Assembly: GCA_021432605.1 (NCBI GenBank)
Contig: MU271148.1
Coordinates: forward strand, 69,362-133,361
Source: Coniochaeta sp. PMI_546
Taxonomy: Eukaryota > Ascomycota > Sordariomycetes > Coniochaetales > Coniochaetaceae
Length of the DNA: 64,000 bases
Direction of reading: 5' to 3'
The translations under genes were made by a program, and so were the position numbers. The notes under the pieces are model-generated. The model did not search any database, was not told where the DNA came from, and saw only the letters and a program-made list of their open reading frames with translations. Position 1 is the stretch's first letter. Each line of letters starts with the position of its first letter. Of the stretch, positions 33,352 to 45,500 are shown piece by piece.

Positions 33352-34199
33352 ATGAGCGAGGAAACAATGTTGAAGGTTGATCCCGTGAGAGCGAAAGCTC
33401 TGGTCTCACAGCTGCAGAGCGTTAGTGAGCGCATCGCTGCCGTCGCCAAAGGCAGACCTGTAAGCCGGAACGGGTCCTCTCGGTATGGCTCAATAGCTGA
33501 CATCGGATCTAGGTGAGACTAGTCGCCGTCTCCAAGCTCAAACCAGCAAACGACATCCTCGCCCTACACGAGAGCTCGCTCGCCCATTCTCACTTTGGCG
33601 AGAACTACGCCCAAGAGCTATCCCAGAAAGCAAAAGTGCTCCCCAATTCCATTAAATGGCACTTCATCGGCGGCCTGCAGACTACCCATTGCAAGACGCT
33701 CGCCAAGATCCCCAACCTCTGGGTCGTCTCCAGCGTCGACGCCGCCAAGAAGGCGAGCGCGCTCAACAAGGCCCGCGGCGACGCCATCTCTTCCGCCCCG
33801 ACTGACTCGCCTGTTGCTAAGCTCAACATCCATGTCCAGGTCAACACCTCGGGCGAGGAGTCCAAGTCCGGTTGCGCACCGGGCAAAGATACCGTGGATC
33901 TCTGCCGGGCTATTGAGACGGAGTGTCCTAACTTGAATTTGTTGGGGCTGATGACCATCGGTGCTATCGCGCGGAGTGTGGCTACGACGCCCGAAACTGA
34001 GAATGAGGACTTCGTAACGCTGAGGGAGCAGAGGGATCTGGTTGTCAAGGAGTTAGGGCTGGAGAGGGAGCTGGAGCTGAGTATGGGTATGAGCGAGGAC
34101 TTCGAAGGGGCTATTGCTATGGGCAGCGGGGAGGTGAGGGTGGGGAGTACAATCTTCGGGACGAGGCCGCCTAAGGCGGAGGCGAAGATTGTTGTCTAG
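33352..34199 (+). CDS. PLP homeostasis protein (YggS/PLPBP family)
   Basis: This alanine-racemase-fold protein binds pyridoxal 5'-phosphate and keeps the free cofactor level safe; it is not a proven enzyme. Exons 33352-33459 and 33513-34199 flank a 53-nt intron in phase 0 and give 264 residues. The PLP-binding lysine is in Leu-Val-Ala-Val-Ser-Lys-Leu-Lys-Pro (Lys44). Other hallmarks are His-Phe-Gly-Glu-Asn-Tyr, Trp-His-Phe-Ile-Gly-Gly-Leu-Gln, Leu-Gly-Leu-Met-Thr-Ile-Gly, Leu-Ser-Met-Gly-Met-Ser-Glu-Asp-Phe and the terminal Val-Arg-Val-Gly-Ser-Thr-Ile-Phe-Gly. The family usually has His-Phe-Ile-Gly-His-Leu-Gln; here the second His is Gly, as I recall for other fungi. The ATG at 33352 is the first usable in-frame ATG close to the domain. 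Confidence 0.93.
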
Positions 34200-35360
34200 G
34201 AATGGCTGGAGAGTGACATTGGGGGTGGCAACAGCCACGCGATTGGACGGCCGCTCACGTCCTTTGGAGGAGACAAGGTCTCCGAAAGGAGTGGCAGGGG
34301 ATGACTGGAGGAAGTAAGAGGCCCTATTCTGTCACGACACACGAGGACAAGCGTTGGACACATGGGGCGCTCCTAGGTGGCTATCCATGGTGTAATCCAG
34401 CAGAGCCGGACCTAGGCGTGCCGCTAAGGATGGGCGGAACAAGGCTGTGGATGTGGCTCTCATCCGAACAGCATCGTTGTGCTGCTTGATACTTGAGGTA
34501 TACTAGATGGCCACGCTGGCCACATATCAAAGCTCAGTTTGTTTCAAATGTCAAACTGGCCAGGCACGTGCTGTCTTCTGCCTCACAAGTACATTAGGTG
34601 AACAGATAGTTAGCTGCTGGGATAATGGTAGCAATGCCCACACCAGTGCCTCCCCCCTGCCCTTTTGCTATTCCTTCCTTGGGCTTGATCGGTAGATGGC
34701 ATACTGTGGCAGTGCCGAGCGTGAAGGGATGTCGTCCGCCTCCTAGCAGGGCGATATCGTGAAGCACCCGATCTGGCAAATCTACGACGGCATAAACCAC
34801 TGCGCCCCGGATTCCAGCCATACCTTCGTGAACCTGGACAAAGCCCAAAAATCCGTCGGTTGTATCTCAAAGTCGTACCCGATCACATCCATAACAAACG
34901 ATCCCACCATATGCGCATATGGCAGATCTTCCTGCGGCATGTTCGAATGATAATCCGCCAATAGCTGTAGTGTGACCAAGATCAATCGAACTTCTCCGCA
35001 CCGAAACGTGAGCTCCGCATCGACAACAGGTATGACTCCGGGTTGCTAAGCTCCACAATGCAACCTTAAGATGGTCTTAAAGACACAGGACTCGAGCGCA
35101 TAACGGGGTATACTGTGCAATGGACGTGGCAAGGCGAGCCCGGCCATACGCTGTGAACATTTCTCGGAGCTTCACAATGAGCTCCCAAAGGGGCAATAAG
35201 CCCTTGGTTGCTGTGAGGACATGAACAGATAGCAGGAACGAAGTGTTGAGCAGACGCAGGCAATCAGACATATAAGAAGTCGCCGCGCCCAGAGATTCGG
35301 CAGCCACCTAGCTCATGCGTCATAGCAGTCCCAAGCAGAGACCTCTACTCATCTACTACC
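34200..35360. other. Spacer before the GH12 gene
   Basis: This 1.16-kb stretch contains several minus-strand open frames (34594-34848, 34782-34985, 35077-35307). They begin with non-ATG codons or lack family signatures, and I do not call a gene. A TATAAG element is at 35271, about 90 bp before the GH12 start. Confidence 0.4.
35271..35276 (+). promoter_or_regulatory. TATA-like box of the GH12 gene
   Basis: CATATAAGAAG lies 90 bp upstream of the GH12 ATG, a plausible position for a TATA box of an inducible secreted-enzyme gene. Confidence 0.45.
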
Positions 35361-36220
35361 ATGAAGGGCTCAGCAATATCCATCCTCCTCGTGGGCCTAG
35401 CCGCAGCCTCGCCTACCGCTACCCTCGACAAACGCGCGACAACAATCTGCGGACAGTGGGACTCGGTCGCCACGGGAGTCTATACCGTCTACCAGGACCT
35501 TTGGGGTATGAGCTCCGGCACTGGCAGCCAGTGCACGACCGTCACGGGTATAACCAGCAACAAACTCGTATGGTCGACGAGTTGTGAGTACTTCGTCTTG
35601 TCCGGCCCCCGATATATTAGACCTCAACAGCACGTCTGATGTGTCATTGCAGGGTCATGGTCCGGTGGCTCCTCGAGCGTGAAATCCTACGCCAACGCAG
35701 TCGTCAGCTTCACAGCCAAGACCCTCTCTTCCCTCTCTAGCATACCGACTACTTGGTCATGGAGGTAGGCTCATCTCCCCCGACTTTCCGATCTGCGTCA
35801 CAGCTAACCACCCCCAGCTACTCGGGCACCAGTGTAGTAGCCAACGTAGCCTACGACCTCTTCACCTCGAACTCCTGCAGCAGCCAGACCGCTGCATACG
35901 AGGTGATGATTTGGCTCGGCGCCCTGGGTGGTGCGGGCCCCATCTCCTCGACCGGCAGCCCGGTGGCAACACCGACTATCGGCGGCGTGAGCTGGAAGCT
36001 GTACAAGGGTACCAACGGCGCCATGACGGTCTTCAGCTTTGTCGCCTCTAGCTCGCAGACTGGGTTCAGCGGGGATCTCAGGAATTTTTTGAGTTACCTT
36101 ACTACTAACCAGGGTATGTCGAGTAGCCAGTGTCTGTACAGTATAGGTGCCGGCAGTGAGACGTTTACCGGGTCGAATGCCGTGTTCAAGACGACGGGCT
36201 ACTCGGTTTCCGTGAGCTGA
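35361..36220 (+). CDS. GH12 endo-beta-1,4-glucanase/xyloglucanase, secreted
   Basis: This is an extracellular glycoside hydrolase of family 12, acting on cellulose or xyloglucan chains. Exons 35361-35583, 35653-35764 and 35818-36220 give 245 residues, the normal size for a GH12 enzyme without a binding module. Residues 1-16 form a signal peptide, and Lys24-Arg25 looks like a Kex2 processing site, leaving Ala-Thr-Thr-Ile-Cys-Gly-Gln-Trp as the mature start. The likely nucleophile is Glu140 (Tyr-Glu-Val-Met-Ile-Trp-Leu) and the acid/base Glu226 (Ala-Gly-Ser-Glu-Thr-Phe-Thr-Gly). Trp-rich segments across both splice sites (Trp-Ser-Trp-Ser) fit the substrate cleft. It is the only obvious secreted carbohydrate enzyme in the window. 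Cellulase versus xyloglucanase preference cannot be told. Confidence 0.93.
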
Positions 36221-36414
36221 GCATGAGGGTGGAGGGGCGTGCTATGTGACGTACCGCGAAAGCGATGATGCAGTGGCGTAGCGGAGGGCCCAGCAGTTTG
36301 GCTTGTTTGTCTATAAAGTCCGTACACAGTAGTTATGTCTCGTCTCAAACCTTCCCGGAAAAGGTTCCGCGCAATCTTAAGGCACGTAGAATACCGGTCC
36401 TCTCGAAAAGGGCG

Positions 36415-38911
36415 TCATCGCCACATGCCTGGATTATGTGAGACAGAAGGAAAAGATATCTCTAGCTTCCCACCCCAGTGATAATGAGGTTCGCCTAGAG
36501 GCACATCCAAAGTCCCAGCCGCCTGCTGTACTGCGGACAGTGCTGCTTTGGTCTTGCCACGATATTCCTTGATGGCAGCAACGACGTCACGCATCTCGCC
36601 GACTTCAGCCACTGTTGGTTTTCGTACGATGGGTGGTGCCATTATCGCGTCCCATGCTGCGTGGTAGATATAACAACCAGCAGGCACGCCAGCCAGGACG
36701 TGGCTTGGCGACGCCGGCCCGACATTGGTATGTAAGTACGCCAGACACGGGTCTCTCAGGAGCCGCATGTACTCGTTTACGGCACTGTGGGGCCCGGGAA
36801 CCCCCCTGCCGACCCAGACAGGCACGTTGAAGACTTCTCCATTCCAGTCACCGTGGTGATTTTCATATTGGTCTTCTGTCTCGGAGTAGCCCAGCTGGTA
36901 TGGGGGTGGGTTTTTTGGCCTGAACAAAGGGGTTTCATCGTGAAACGACCTGCCGCCATTTTCCTGCCTTTGTTCTCCGTTCCACGTACACGGATCGCTT
37001 TTGGTCGATGAAGTTGGGGCCCAGCCTTTCTGCCCAAAGAAGCTGAAGCTGGATTCCTCATCTTCTGCGCCAAGCAGCTTGCTCGCATCTATGCCTTCAA
37101 GATCGAGTGCATCAGGGACAGCTCCCCTCGACTCCTCGCCAAAGTCAAGGTGCACGTGCCTGAGACCGTTCAAGGTCGCCGAGACACGATGCGAATGAGC
37201 AGCGTTGGTGACTTGTATTTCCCTCTCCTGGATTGAGGCCTGTCGCAAAAAGTTAATGATCTTTACGATGAGCGGTCCAGTAGAGTATCTTGGGACGCCA
37301 GTAAGCGTGAGAGAGTATAGCCGCGGATTCATGTCCGGTGCGAATACTTGAGGAAAGGCCATTGCAGCTCGGGGTTCGAAAAAGGTCTCCGCAATCCATA
37401 AGCCATCCTCAAGCGTGAGGTTCGCTGCGTTGACGGAGGGTATTTGACTAAGAACTGAGTGGTGAATGCGGAGGACCTGTAGTTGAGGGCAGAAGACGGG
37501 ACGCAATAGATATGAGGCGCCAATGAAGCCTGTAAACCTTGTTGTTGCGAGCCAAGGAGGAAGAAGATGCCGCAGGACTTCCCTCCGTTGTTCGTTTGAG
37601 GTAGCTCTCGGAATATCGATCAAGGCAGAATCACACTCGAAGTGCTCAAGCTGCCCCGGGTGTTCGCGGATCAACTTCGCTATGCCTTTGAGGGAAAAGG
37701 CATTGCCATTGAGTCGCAAGTGCGTGATGCCACCATGAGCTGCACAAATATCATGATTTTCAACATCCTCGAGGGCTTGAGGAAGCTGATCAGGTTCGCC
37801 AAGGAGAATTTGCTTGATACTCTCCGGCGAATCTCGTCTAATAGGTGTCCTGCCGTTGTGCCTGACGTTCGGGTGCCCGCTAGACACAGCTACCGCTTCA
37901 CAGGTGTACACGGGCGGATCTGCGAGGTGTCGGCATGAGTGATTGAACACTGAGCTATGCATAGACTCCTCTACGAATCCAAAACGCCCATAGCAGTCTT
38001 CTCCTATATTTGCCACCCACTTGAAATTGCCTTCCACGTCGTAGTGAGCTGCCGTCCTGAAACTGGAAGTTGGGAACGTGGACTGCAAAAGCGGCCCTAG
38101 GAGTCCATCTGTCAGCTTGTTATCGCTGAGATCAAGACTCCACAGCTGTTGCTTGAAGACTGCACAAACTGACAGCGCCGTGTCATCGCCGATTTCGCGG
38201 CCTCGGGCTTTAAGTATGCGAAGGGATGGTTGAGATGCTGCAGCCAAGAGGGTTGACCTCAAGGACCCTGGAGCGTAGCTGAGGTCCAGATAGACCAAGG
38301 ACTTGACATGTGGGCTCAGAAAGAATGCTGGGCGGAAGACTGCTGCCGATTTTCGGGCAGTGAGCATGAGACAACCCAAAATTGTTGAAGACCTCGCGTC
38401 TGTCTCCAGGTCGGTGGCGACGGAGTCGGCGAGCCACTGGGGAGTGTCGTCTAGAAGGATGCAGCGTAACTGGGGGAAGGCTGATGCAAGTCTGGAAGAG
38501 GTTCCCGTGGTTTTTGCCTCATTCCAAAGCTGGTGCTCAAAAAACTGGAATGTGGCCAGGTCCAGGTCTCTAAAGTCTAAGCAGAGAACGAGCGACCTCG
38601 TAGCAAGACGCAAATTTTCCACATGTATCGTCAGGAAGTACTGCAGTCGTTTGGTGTCTATGTGAGTGTTAGTGCAAGGCAGATGGCATGCTGAAGCCGT
38701 GGGGCAGTTACGGACCATCCGCTGGATGACGTCCTAGGAGACGCATCGACTTGAATGGATCCTTCCATATTCGAGGTCCAAACTCTGCGTAGAAGCGCTT
38801 GCTGACGAGACATAGACGAGGGTAGTCCTTGGCAGCGACGTACGGCGCAACAATAGTGATCCAATGTGGGCGCATTGTGGCCTCATGGTATGATGGGAGA
38901 GACGCCATCAT
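36415..38911 (-). CDS. F-box-like/leucine-rich-repeat protein
   Basis: This protein of 812 residues has an F-box-like N-terminus and scattered leucine-rich repeats, possibly an SCF adaptor. Exons 38716-38911 and 36415-38657 flank a 58-nt intron in phase 1. The first 60 residues show Leu-Cys-Leu-Val-Ser-Lys-Arg-Phe and Ile-Trp-Lys-Asp-Pro, characteristic of F-box-like segments that end in 'LW.DP'. LRR-type stretches occur around 190-260 (Leu-Trp-Ser-Leu-Asp-Leu-Ser-Asp-Asn-Lys-Leu) and 360-390 (Ile-Thr-His-Leu-Arg-Leu-Asn-Gly-Asn). The C-terminal 250 residues contain a conserved-looking Trp/Pro/Gly-rich region of unknown role. Paired ATGs at 38911 and 38908, or one at 38875, could start translation. 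It is not closely similar to the other F-box gene in this window. Confidence 0.72.
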
Positions 38912-41297
38912 GTCTTATCATCTCGTTTTTGTACGTTGAAGTGGGCCTGTCTGGAGAAGTGCGACGACAACCTCCATCGTTGCACCACTCTGCCATCGTC
39001 CGAGTTCCAACGATGATCCGGCTGTCAACTCTATAGATAAGCAGAAAATGAGATATTGGGTGGAATGAGGCTGTGCTGGTTGTTCACCGAAGGTGAGGAA
39101 TGACCTCGAGAGCGGGGAGAAGCACAGACTCCGAGAGCTAGATCGATGACTAAGGGTAGCCGTCTGGCACACGTACTGTGTCGACTTACTCCATGTATGT
39201 GGTAAGTACCTAGACACACATACAAATGTAAAGTACCTATACGTGTACACACATACACGTACATGTAAAACGCTATGGCATGTCGAATTCCATCCCGCAC
39301 CAGATCAGGAAGTGGGGAACTCGCGTATTCGAAGATCGATATCTCAACTTCCTGATGATCAGCAATCAGGAAGAACACACGCATGTGTTATGCATAGTGT
39401 ATGTGTAGTGTGGCAGCTGTGTGGCAGTCCTGGTAGTGTAATACATACATAGTCGCAGTCGCCGATCAGCCAGGCCACTTCGTCATCGTGCTTCGGAGAT
39501 GGAACTTTAGCTTCAGAGCTAGGAATCTTAGATCTCAGCCCCATACAGCCACCAAATGGTCGCCATACCACCGACCTAGCCCAACCCCATTTGGCAGCGT
39601 CGATCATTCGACCTCGCGAGCATTGGCGCGGGGAACAACCTCGAGGGGTCTCATGAAACTGACCATGACGGCGACACTTCCTTTGCAGGAATGCCGAACA
39701 GGCTGCGTACAGTACAACTAGCCAGTATTTTGATTTGAGAGGGTGGTGAACTTCTACTCGAGACCACCCACACCCTCGTCGTCCTAGACTAGCAGACCTC
39801 CTGCGTCGCGACCCGGGAGTGAGGAGAACTAGGTATCTGGACTATCGCTGCATTGCATCATTGACATACCAAGCTTACTGCGTAGTACAGTACCACGCGC
39901 ACGTATTCGGGAAGGGCTGGCTGTAACCGCATATTTTCACATCTACGTGTATGTCTAGGCCCTCGGTCCGAGTGGATGCCATCTTCTCATCCCGAGTCAA
40001 CCCGGCCGGGAACTTGTTCTACTTAGCAGCGCTCCGCCAACCAGATCGACGTGCGGACCGTCTGACTGGGGCCGCTCACTAGTATTTCCCATTACGACAA
40101 AAGGTGCTCCGCGCGTGGTTGGGAAAACTCCTCTCTGTCCCCATTGTCCACATTGTCGCCGTAACTGCGGTGCCGCCGCTGCTGCGGATATGATGCCAGA
40201 ACTGTACTCCGCCCCATGTCTAGTCGGTGTTTTTGTAGACCGGGCAGGTCTAGATCGACATCAAGCGATCTGCCGGCTTCCCGTTCGGGGGTCTGGCGCG
40301 GAGAAATCCAGGGCAGCACGGGGGAATAGCGAGGTCTCACTGGTCGCACTTCATCAGGTACATTGGCGCTAGATGGCAGGATCTGAGACATGTCCCTTTT
40401 TTGCCAGGTCTTCCTGGTCTTGAACTTCCCAGTCCGAGAAAGAGGGGTGGCCGAGGGAGCACAGACTGTGGGCCATTTTAAGCCGCGCCGCCAGGGGACT
40501 GAGTAGGGTAACACTCTTGGCTTCTTGGTAAGACAAGACTAGAGGTAAAAAGAGCTAGTATGTGGGTTTGAACAGCTAAGACAAGTTAGACAACCCTTGT
40601 TGAAGCGCGCTCTGAGCGCGTCTAGCACGCGCTGAAATGGGAAGATTTGATGCGAACACATGTTAGGTACATGGGCCTACTCCGTTACGGTACTTGGGCA
40701 CACCATTTCGGACATCTTCCCCCGGAGTAGTGTGCAACAAAACAGCAGGGCTCTACTGCCTTGGTACCGGGAACCGCAATTCCCGGTATCATTTGGTGAT
40801 ATCCTCCGACAATCTCCATTACTGTGCAGTAAAGCTGCATACTGTGGACTGTGGTACTACACGTACTATGTAGGCGCCAAGGACTTTCGGAACTTGGATC
40901 TGGACCCTTGTTGACTTACCTCACGATACAGGGGACTGTGAATTTGACATACGTAGTACTATGATCCCAAGTCATGCTAGCGCCGGGCACAGCGATCACT
41001 GTAACTGCACTATGTATACTGTGGTAAAAACTCCACGATTTCCATGCTAACACTAGTTCGTACATGATTACATCACCCATTATTCGTATGTCCACAGCTA
41101 CAGCATATCCATAACAGACCTGCTCGTGCCTCCCGAGCCCCCGTCCGGTGTACAAGCAATAACGCCGTCCTGATGCACATGATGCCCGATGAGTAAACGC
41201 CTAAGCGTACAGATAAAGCCAGAAGAGACAAGGAAGGAAATACTTTTGACCACATGGGTTAAGAAGTGATTGGTGTCAGAAGAACAGCAGCTCTACT
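38912..41297. other. 2.4-kb region between the LRR and C2H2 genes
   Basis: This gap upstream of the LRR gene and downstream of the C2H2 gene has no convincing gene. Visible are a 10-bp inverted repeat (ATCAGGAAGT at about 39304, its complement near 39347), GTACAC/TACGTG-type words near 39180-39265, and TACGTA-rich DNA at about 40860-40975. A minus-strand frame at 40092-40514 was rejected. Confidence 0.45.
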
Positions 41298-42510
41298 TCA
41301 GTCCATCTCCATCTCCACCTTCACTGCATTTCGTTTCCGTGAGACCAGGGGCCGCTCATCCATGTCAGCATCGTCACTGACTGATGACGTGTCGTTGCGG
41401 CTCCGTGTTCGGCTTGATGGAGCCCGGGGTCGGCTCTTCTGCTTCTCTTCCTCCCAGATCTCTGCCGCCTTTGGGTGGTATGGTACTCGTCTTTCTCCGG
41501 TGATGTGTAGTGCGAGATGTGTCATGAAGTTGTCACGTCTGCCAACGAACACCCTCCTGTTGTCCTCAGGGCAGCAAGGGCATTCAATGACGACGAGCCT
41601 CAGGTGGAAGCTGTGACGGATTAGCTTTGCTTTGTATGCAAGCATAGACTCAAGTCTGAACTCACTCGTTGATGTGCCTTGTCAGATGCTCTTTCCTCGA
41701 GAAGCCCCTTTCCTTGCAGCCCATAGTACACCAATGCTTCGTCTTTCGTACGACCCGCTGCTGAGTCTTGCGTGGTCCTTCTGCGGGTTGCTCCCTTGGT
41801 GCCTTAGCACGGGGTGTGGCCTGTGGCTGCGGGCGAGTCGTTGCACGTTGTAATCTTTGCAGAGCAGCAGACTTCTGGTGAACTTGTGCCAGATCGATCG
41901 ATTGCCGGGGGCTGATGAGGCCGGTGTCGAATGGTGAAGTACGGCCATGGCTCGATCCAGTCATGATGCTCAACCTTGATGCTGGTCGGCCACGATGCTC
42001 CGAAAATTGGAGGGGACTGCTGTCAAGCATCGGCCATATCGACGCGTCTTCAAGGCCGCTGGCAGGTCCATATACGGACCGAACCGGGCTTTCGAACTGG
42101 CTCTGCATGAACGAATCATGGAAAGATATGAAGTCGTTGCTGTTGGGTGGTGTAAACTGGAGCATAGGGTTCTCCTGACCAAAGATATTCTGACTCCCAT
42201 GGTTGTTGCACCTCGACGGTGTGCAAGGGGCACTATCTAGCAGTGTCCCTGAAGAAGAGAGATCCAGAGAGAATGGATACTGTGCTGACTCGACGGAAGA
42301 CGCAGGCGTGAAGCCGTAATTGAAAGGCGAGGGTTGCGAGAAGTATGGGTCGAATGTGACTGATTCGGGATACATGGGCGAAGACCGTCCTGATGTCGGA
42401 GTGTACATTGAAGGAGTGCTGCAGAACGAGCTCGTGGAACCGTTGTGGCTGCTGAAGCTGCAGTCGCGGACCTCAACCCTCAGGTTTGGTTTGCGGTCCA
42501 TGGCCATCAT
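41298..42510 (-). CDS. C2H2 zinc-finger transcription factor
   Basis: A predicted nuclear regulator of 385 residues. Exons 41666-42510 and 41298-41610 flank a 55-nt intron in phase 2. The first 250 residues are Ser/Pro/Thr/Phe-rich and lack a known domain, typical of an activation region. Two adjacent fingers follow. One is C261-x3-C265 with H275 and H279 (atypical spacing, Phe-Ser-Arg-Lys-Glu-His-Leu-Thr-Arg-His). The second is C292-x2-C295 with a long 17-residue loop to H313 and H317, and the intron falls between them. A basic Lys/Arg/Ser-rich tail ends the protein. The start at 42510 is the first ATG; the frame is open further upstream but only from a non-ATG codon. I do not recognise an orthologue with a known role. 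The 3.8-kb upstream gap suits a developmentally regulated gene. Confidence 0.75.
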
Positions 42511-45500
42511 AGTCGCGGCTCTAATAGCTACCGGTACGGAAGCTAGGAGGGAGGGTAAAGACTCGAAGGCTGTAGAACTATCTACTGTCCAAATGTGATG
42601 TGGAATGATAGACAAAGGGTGTTGGGCGGTGGGATGTCTAAATGTCTTCCCTGGATGGCATGAGAAGTAATGGGGGAATTCAAAGTAGATATAGAGGGAT
42701 TCGGCGGAGATTATTATCAATAACTGCCAGACAGCCAGCCTCCCCCTTAGACATAGAGCGTCATGTACTAGAAGAGATCGTGTCTTCCCTGGTGGGCCGG
42801 AGGTAGTATAGTGGAATGTGGCACGCGGCGCTCGGCGTGTAGATCAATGGGCTCAGCTACTTCGGGACAACTTGGAGCTAGGCCGGGTCCAAATGCGAGA
42901 CAACGGGGCCGAAGTTGGTTGTCCCTCTCTCGATGTTGGCCCCAGCAAGTCCAGCAACATGCTCCCTACCACACCACTTTGTGGTTTGCATTGTCCATCT
43001 TGTTTGGGATGGCATGGGTTGACAACATAGCAGGAGTTGTTACTGGTTACTCAGAGACGCAGAGGCCAGTGGCTGGGTGGGATCTTTCAAAACACGGCTT
43101 GCTGCAAGCACTCTCACGACCACCGGGCCGAAAGAGGAGCACACAGAGAGCCGGAGCAGCATGTTCAACTCTTTTGCCCCAGGTGCCAGCTAGTCAGGCA
43201 GGGCAGAGCTCGAGGCCCAGACTACCGACAGTGTGCTCCAATACTCGTGGAGGGGGGAAACAAGGGAAAAAAGCAATAGAGACACAGACGATTAACCCAC
43301 ACAGCCAGATCAGTCATTATGCGCGTCGGTGGAGCGCCGGGGCCCCTTGCCACCGATAATGGAACGCAGGAACAGACTGTGGAATGAGAAAAGGCAGCGC
43401 GAACACTGCTGAGACAGGACGACCCAAGCTGGCCTAGCCGCCTAGCCGCCTACGTAGTTAAGACTATATGTAGGAGAAGGGCGAAGCGGGAATTTTGAAT
43501 CACATCACGGAACTAAGAAAGGGCAAGACGGGCGGGGATATGAGTTGAGAGGAGGGGGGGTTTTCACAACCTAGACTGTCCCTTCGGGGGGGAAATAGTA
43601 TGGAATTAGCATCAAGAGCTAACATACCCTAGTGACAAGGCAGTGAGATTGAATGAAGCATAAGACAAGAGAGATGGAGAGATTCAGAGGAGAAGGGAGC
43701 GAGTGTGAGCAGAGAAACACTTAGATCAGGATCAGCAACAAACCTGACAGACGATCTGGGAAAATAAGGTTCACATTTCCGAAACGTCAATTGGACAAAC
43801 AGCGAGTACCAGCCAGCTCAGGCAATGTGAGGTCTCTCAGGGTAGCAAGGAAAAGGCGACTACCTTACCTGGTAGGACTAGAACGGGAAGAGTGGAGTGG
43901 CCAGTTTGGCGTTGTGATCCTCGATGCGTGCCGTCGGGCACAGCGAAAGCTTCCGTGGTGTGTGCAAGTTCAATTTTAGATCGTTGCTATGGATGGAGGA
44001 GTTGCTCGCCTGAGCCAATCAGTGGCGGTGGATTCCAGCCCCTACGGTACGTATCAGGAAAGACACGGTATCAGCAAACGTGGCTGACTGGGGTCCTAGT
44101 GTACAGTAAGAAAACATACTCACACTATGCGGTGTGGGGTAGCATACATCCGAATCCCCCGGAGGGTCGGTGACTACCACAGCATCTATGCTGGCCACTC
44201 GCTTGCATCTCATCCAAAAATGGCACCCTCTACGTACAGAGTACACTTATTACAGGTGCGTGTAGCAAGCAGGGCTTGCCCTACCGCAAGTACTGTTACT
44301 GTATCAGTGCGACTGTACAGTGCGAAGCTTAAATAGACAGCACCTCCATCCGCATCTATACGTGTAGGTAGGTACCTCAGTGTATACCATGGTACCTAAG
44401 GTAGGTTTTCTTGCACTTTCTCTGTGCTCATCCCAGCCATCCAATCCAGGCAGGGTCCAGCAAGCCTCAAAACCTCAATGATGCCATGCCACAGTAAAGT
44501 GAGCAAACAAGTCAATCATGTTCACAAGACTCACCGCAGCCTGTCGTACTGCGTCTCGATGTTGACCCCGCTGCATGACGACTGCCAACGTCCAAACTTG
44601 TACGCATCTCGTATCTTGCCATGCACATCTTGCTATTCTTCAAATAGAGTCCACGACGACAGGCTAGAAAAGAAAGGGGGAAGCCCTAACAACTGTGCTG
44701 GCTGCCAAGTTGGTCGGTCTCCGTACGTACAGGTAAACTCCATCTGGTTTCGATGGCGGGGCTTTCCCACAATGGCAACGACATAGGTTGGTGTACGACC
44801 TGCAACAGTTGGACGTACTTCACCGAGCCTGAAAGCTGCGGGTGACGTTACCGATCTGGCGACTCCAAATGGCAATGATTAGGTAGCTTAGCACAACCTG
44901 GGGAAGGGAAATCCCGTGACCGATTGAGTTTACCGTCCTCAAGAAGCCCAATAATCGCTGTGTAGATCCGAAGCGCTCCAGGGCATCCCCTGGATCGTGG
45001 CGTGTATAATAGCTGCCGTCCTCTCTCTGATGACCTTGCTAGCGCCCTACCGACCCTCACCTCCTCCTTTGAGAAAAGGCACTGAGAATAGTTGCGAGCT
45101 CAGACCAATAGCTTATCTACCTTAGTGAAGTATCGCTCTTTTTCCTAAGAGGGGGGCTATCCGGCAATTTGTTATCTCGTGGTTGTGGATCAGATCTTTG
45201 AGACCCCTCTACCCCTCGACTCTACACTATACCACAGTAGTCCTCATTGACTTACGTACCGAAGTCTTGGCATTTGCCGGTGGTGTTTGCTCCAAGCCGG
45301 ATCGAGACTCAAAATCGTCCGAACTTATGGTCCGATAGTCCCTCAGTGTCCCTTTGGAAATGAGTATGTACCTCGAAGGTTGAGCGTGCATACGAGACTT
45401 ATCCTTATCTGGCCGTAACAACTCCATTGTTCAACGCAGGGAGATATTCTTGGACACTTGCGCAGGCACCAAGGAGGATGATCAGGACACAAGGATTGCT

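Noticed and set aside
34594-35307. Series of short minus-strand open frames upstream of GH12
   Set aside because: One (35077-35307) looks fairly protein-like, but it begins with GTG, lacks splice partners and matches no family I know.
40092-40514. 140-codon minus-strand open frame
   Set aside because: Arg/Pro/Ser-rich chance composition without domain or conserved start.
42811-43359. 182-codon open frame on the plus strand
   Set aside because: The composition is not protein-like, no domain or splice context is evident, and it overlaps the C2H2 upstream region.
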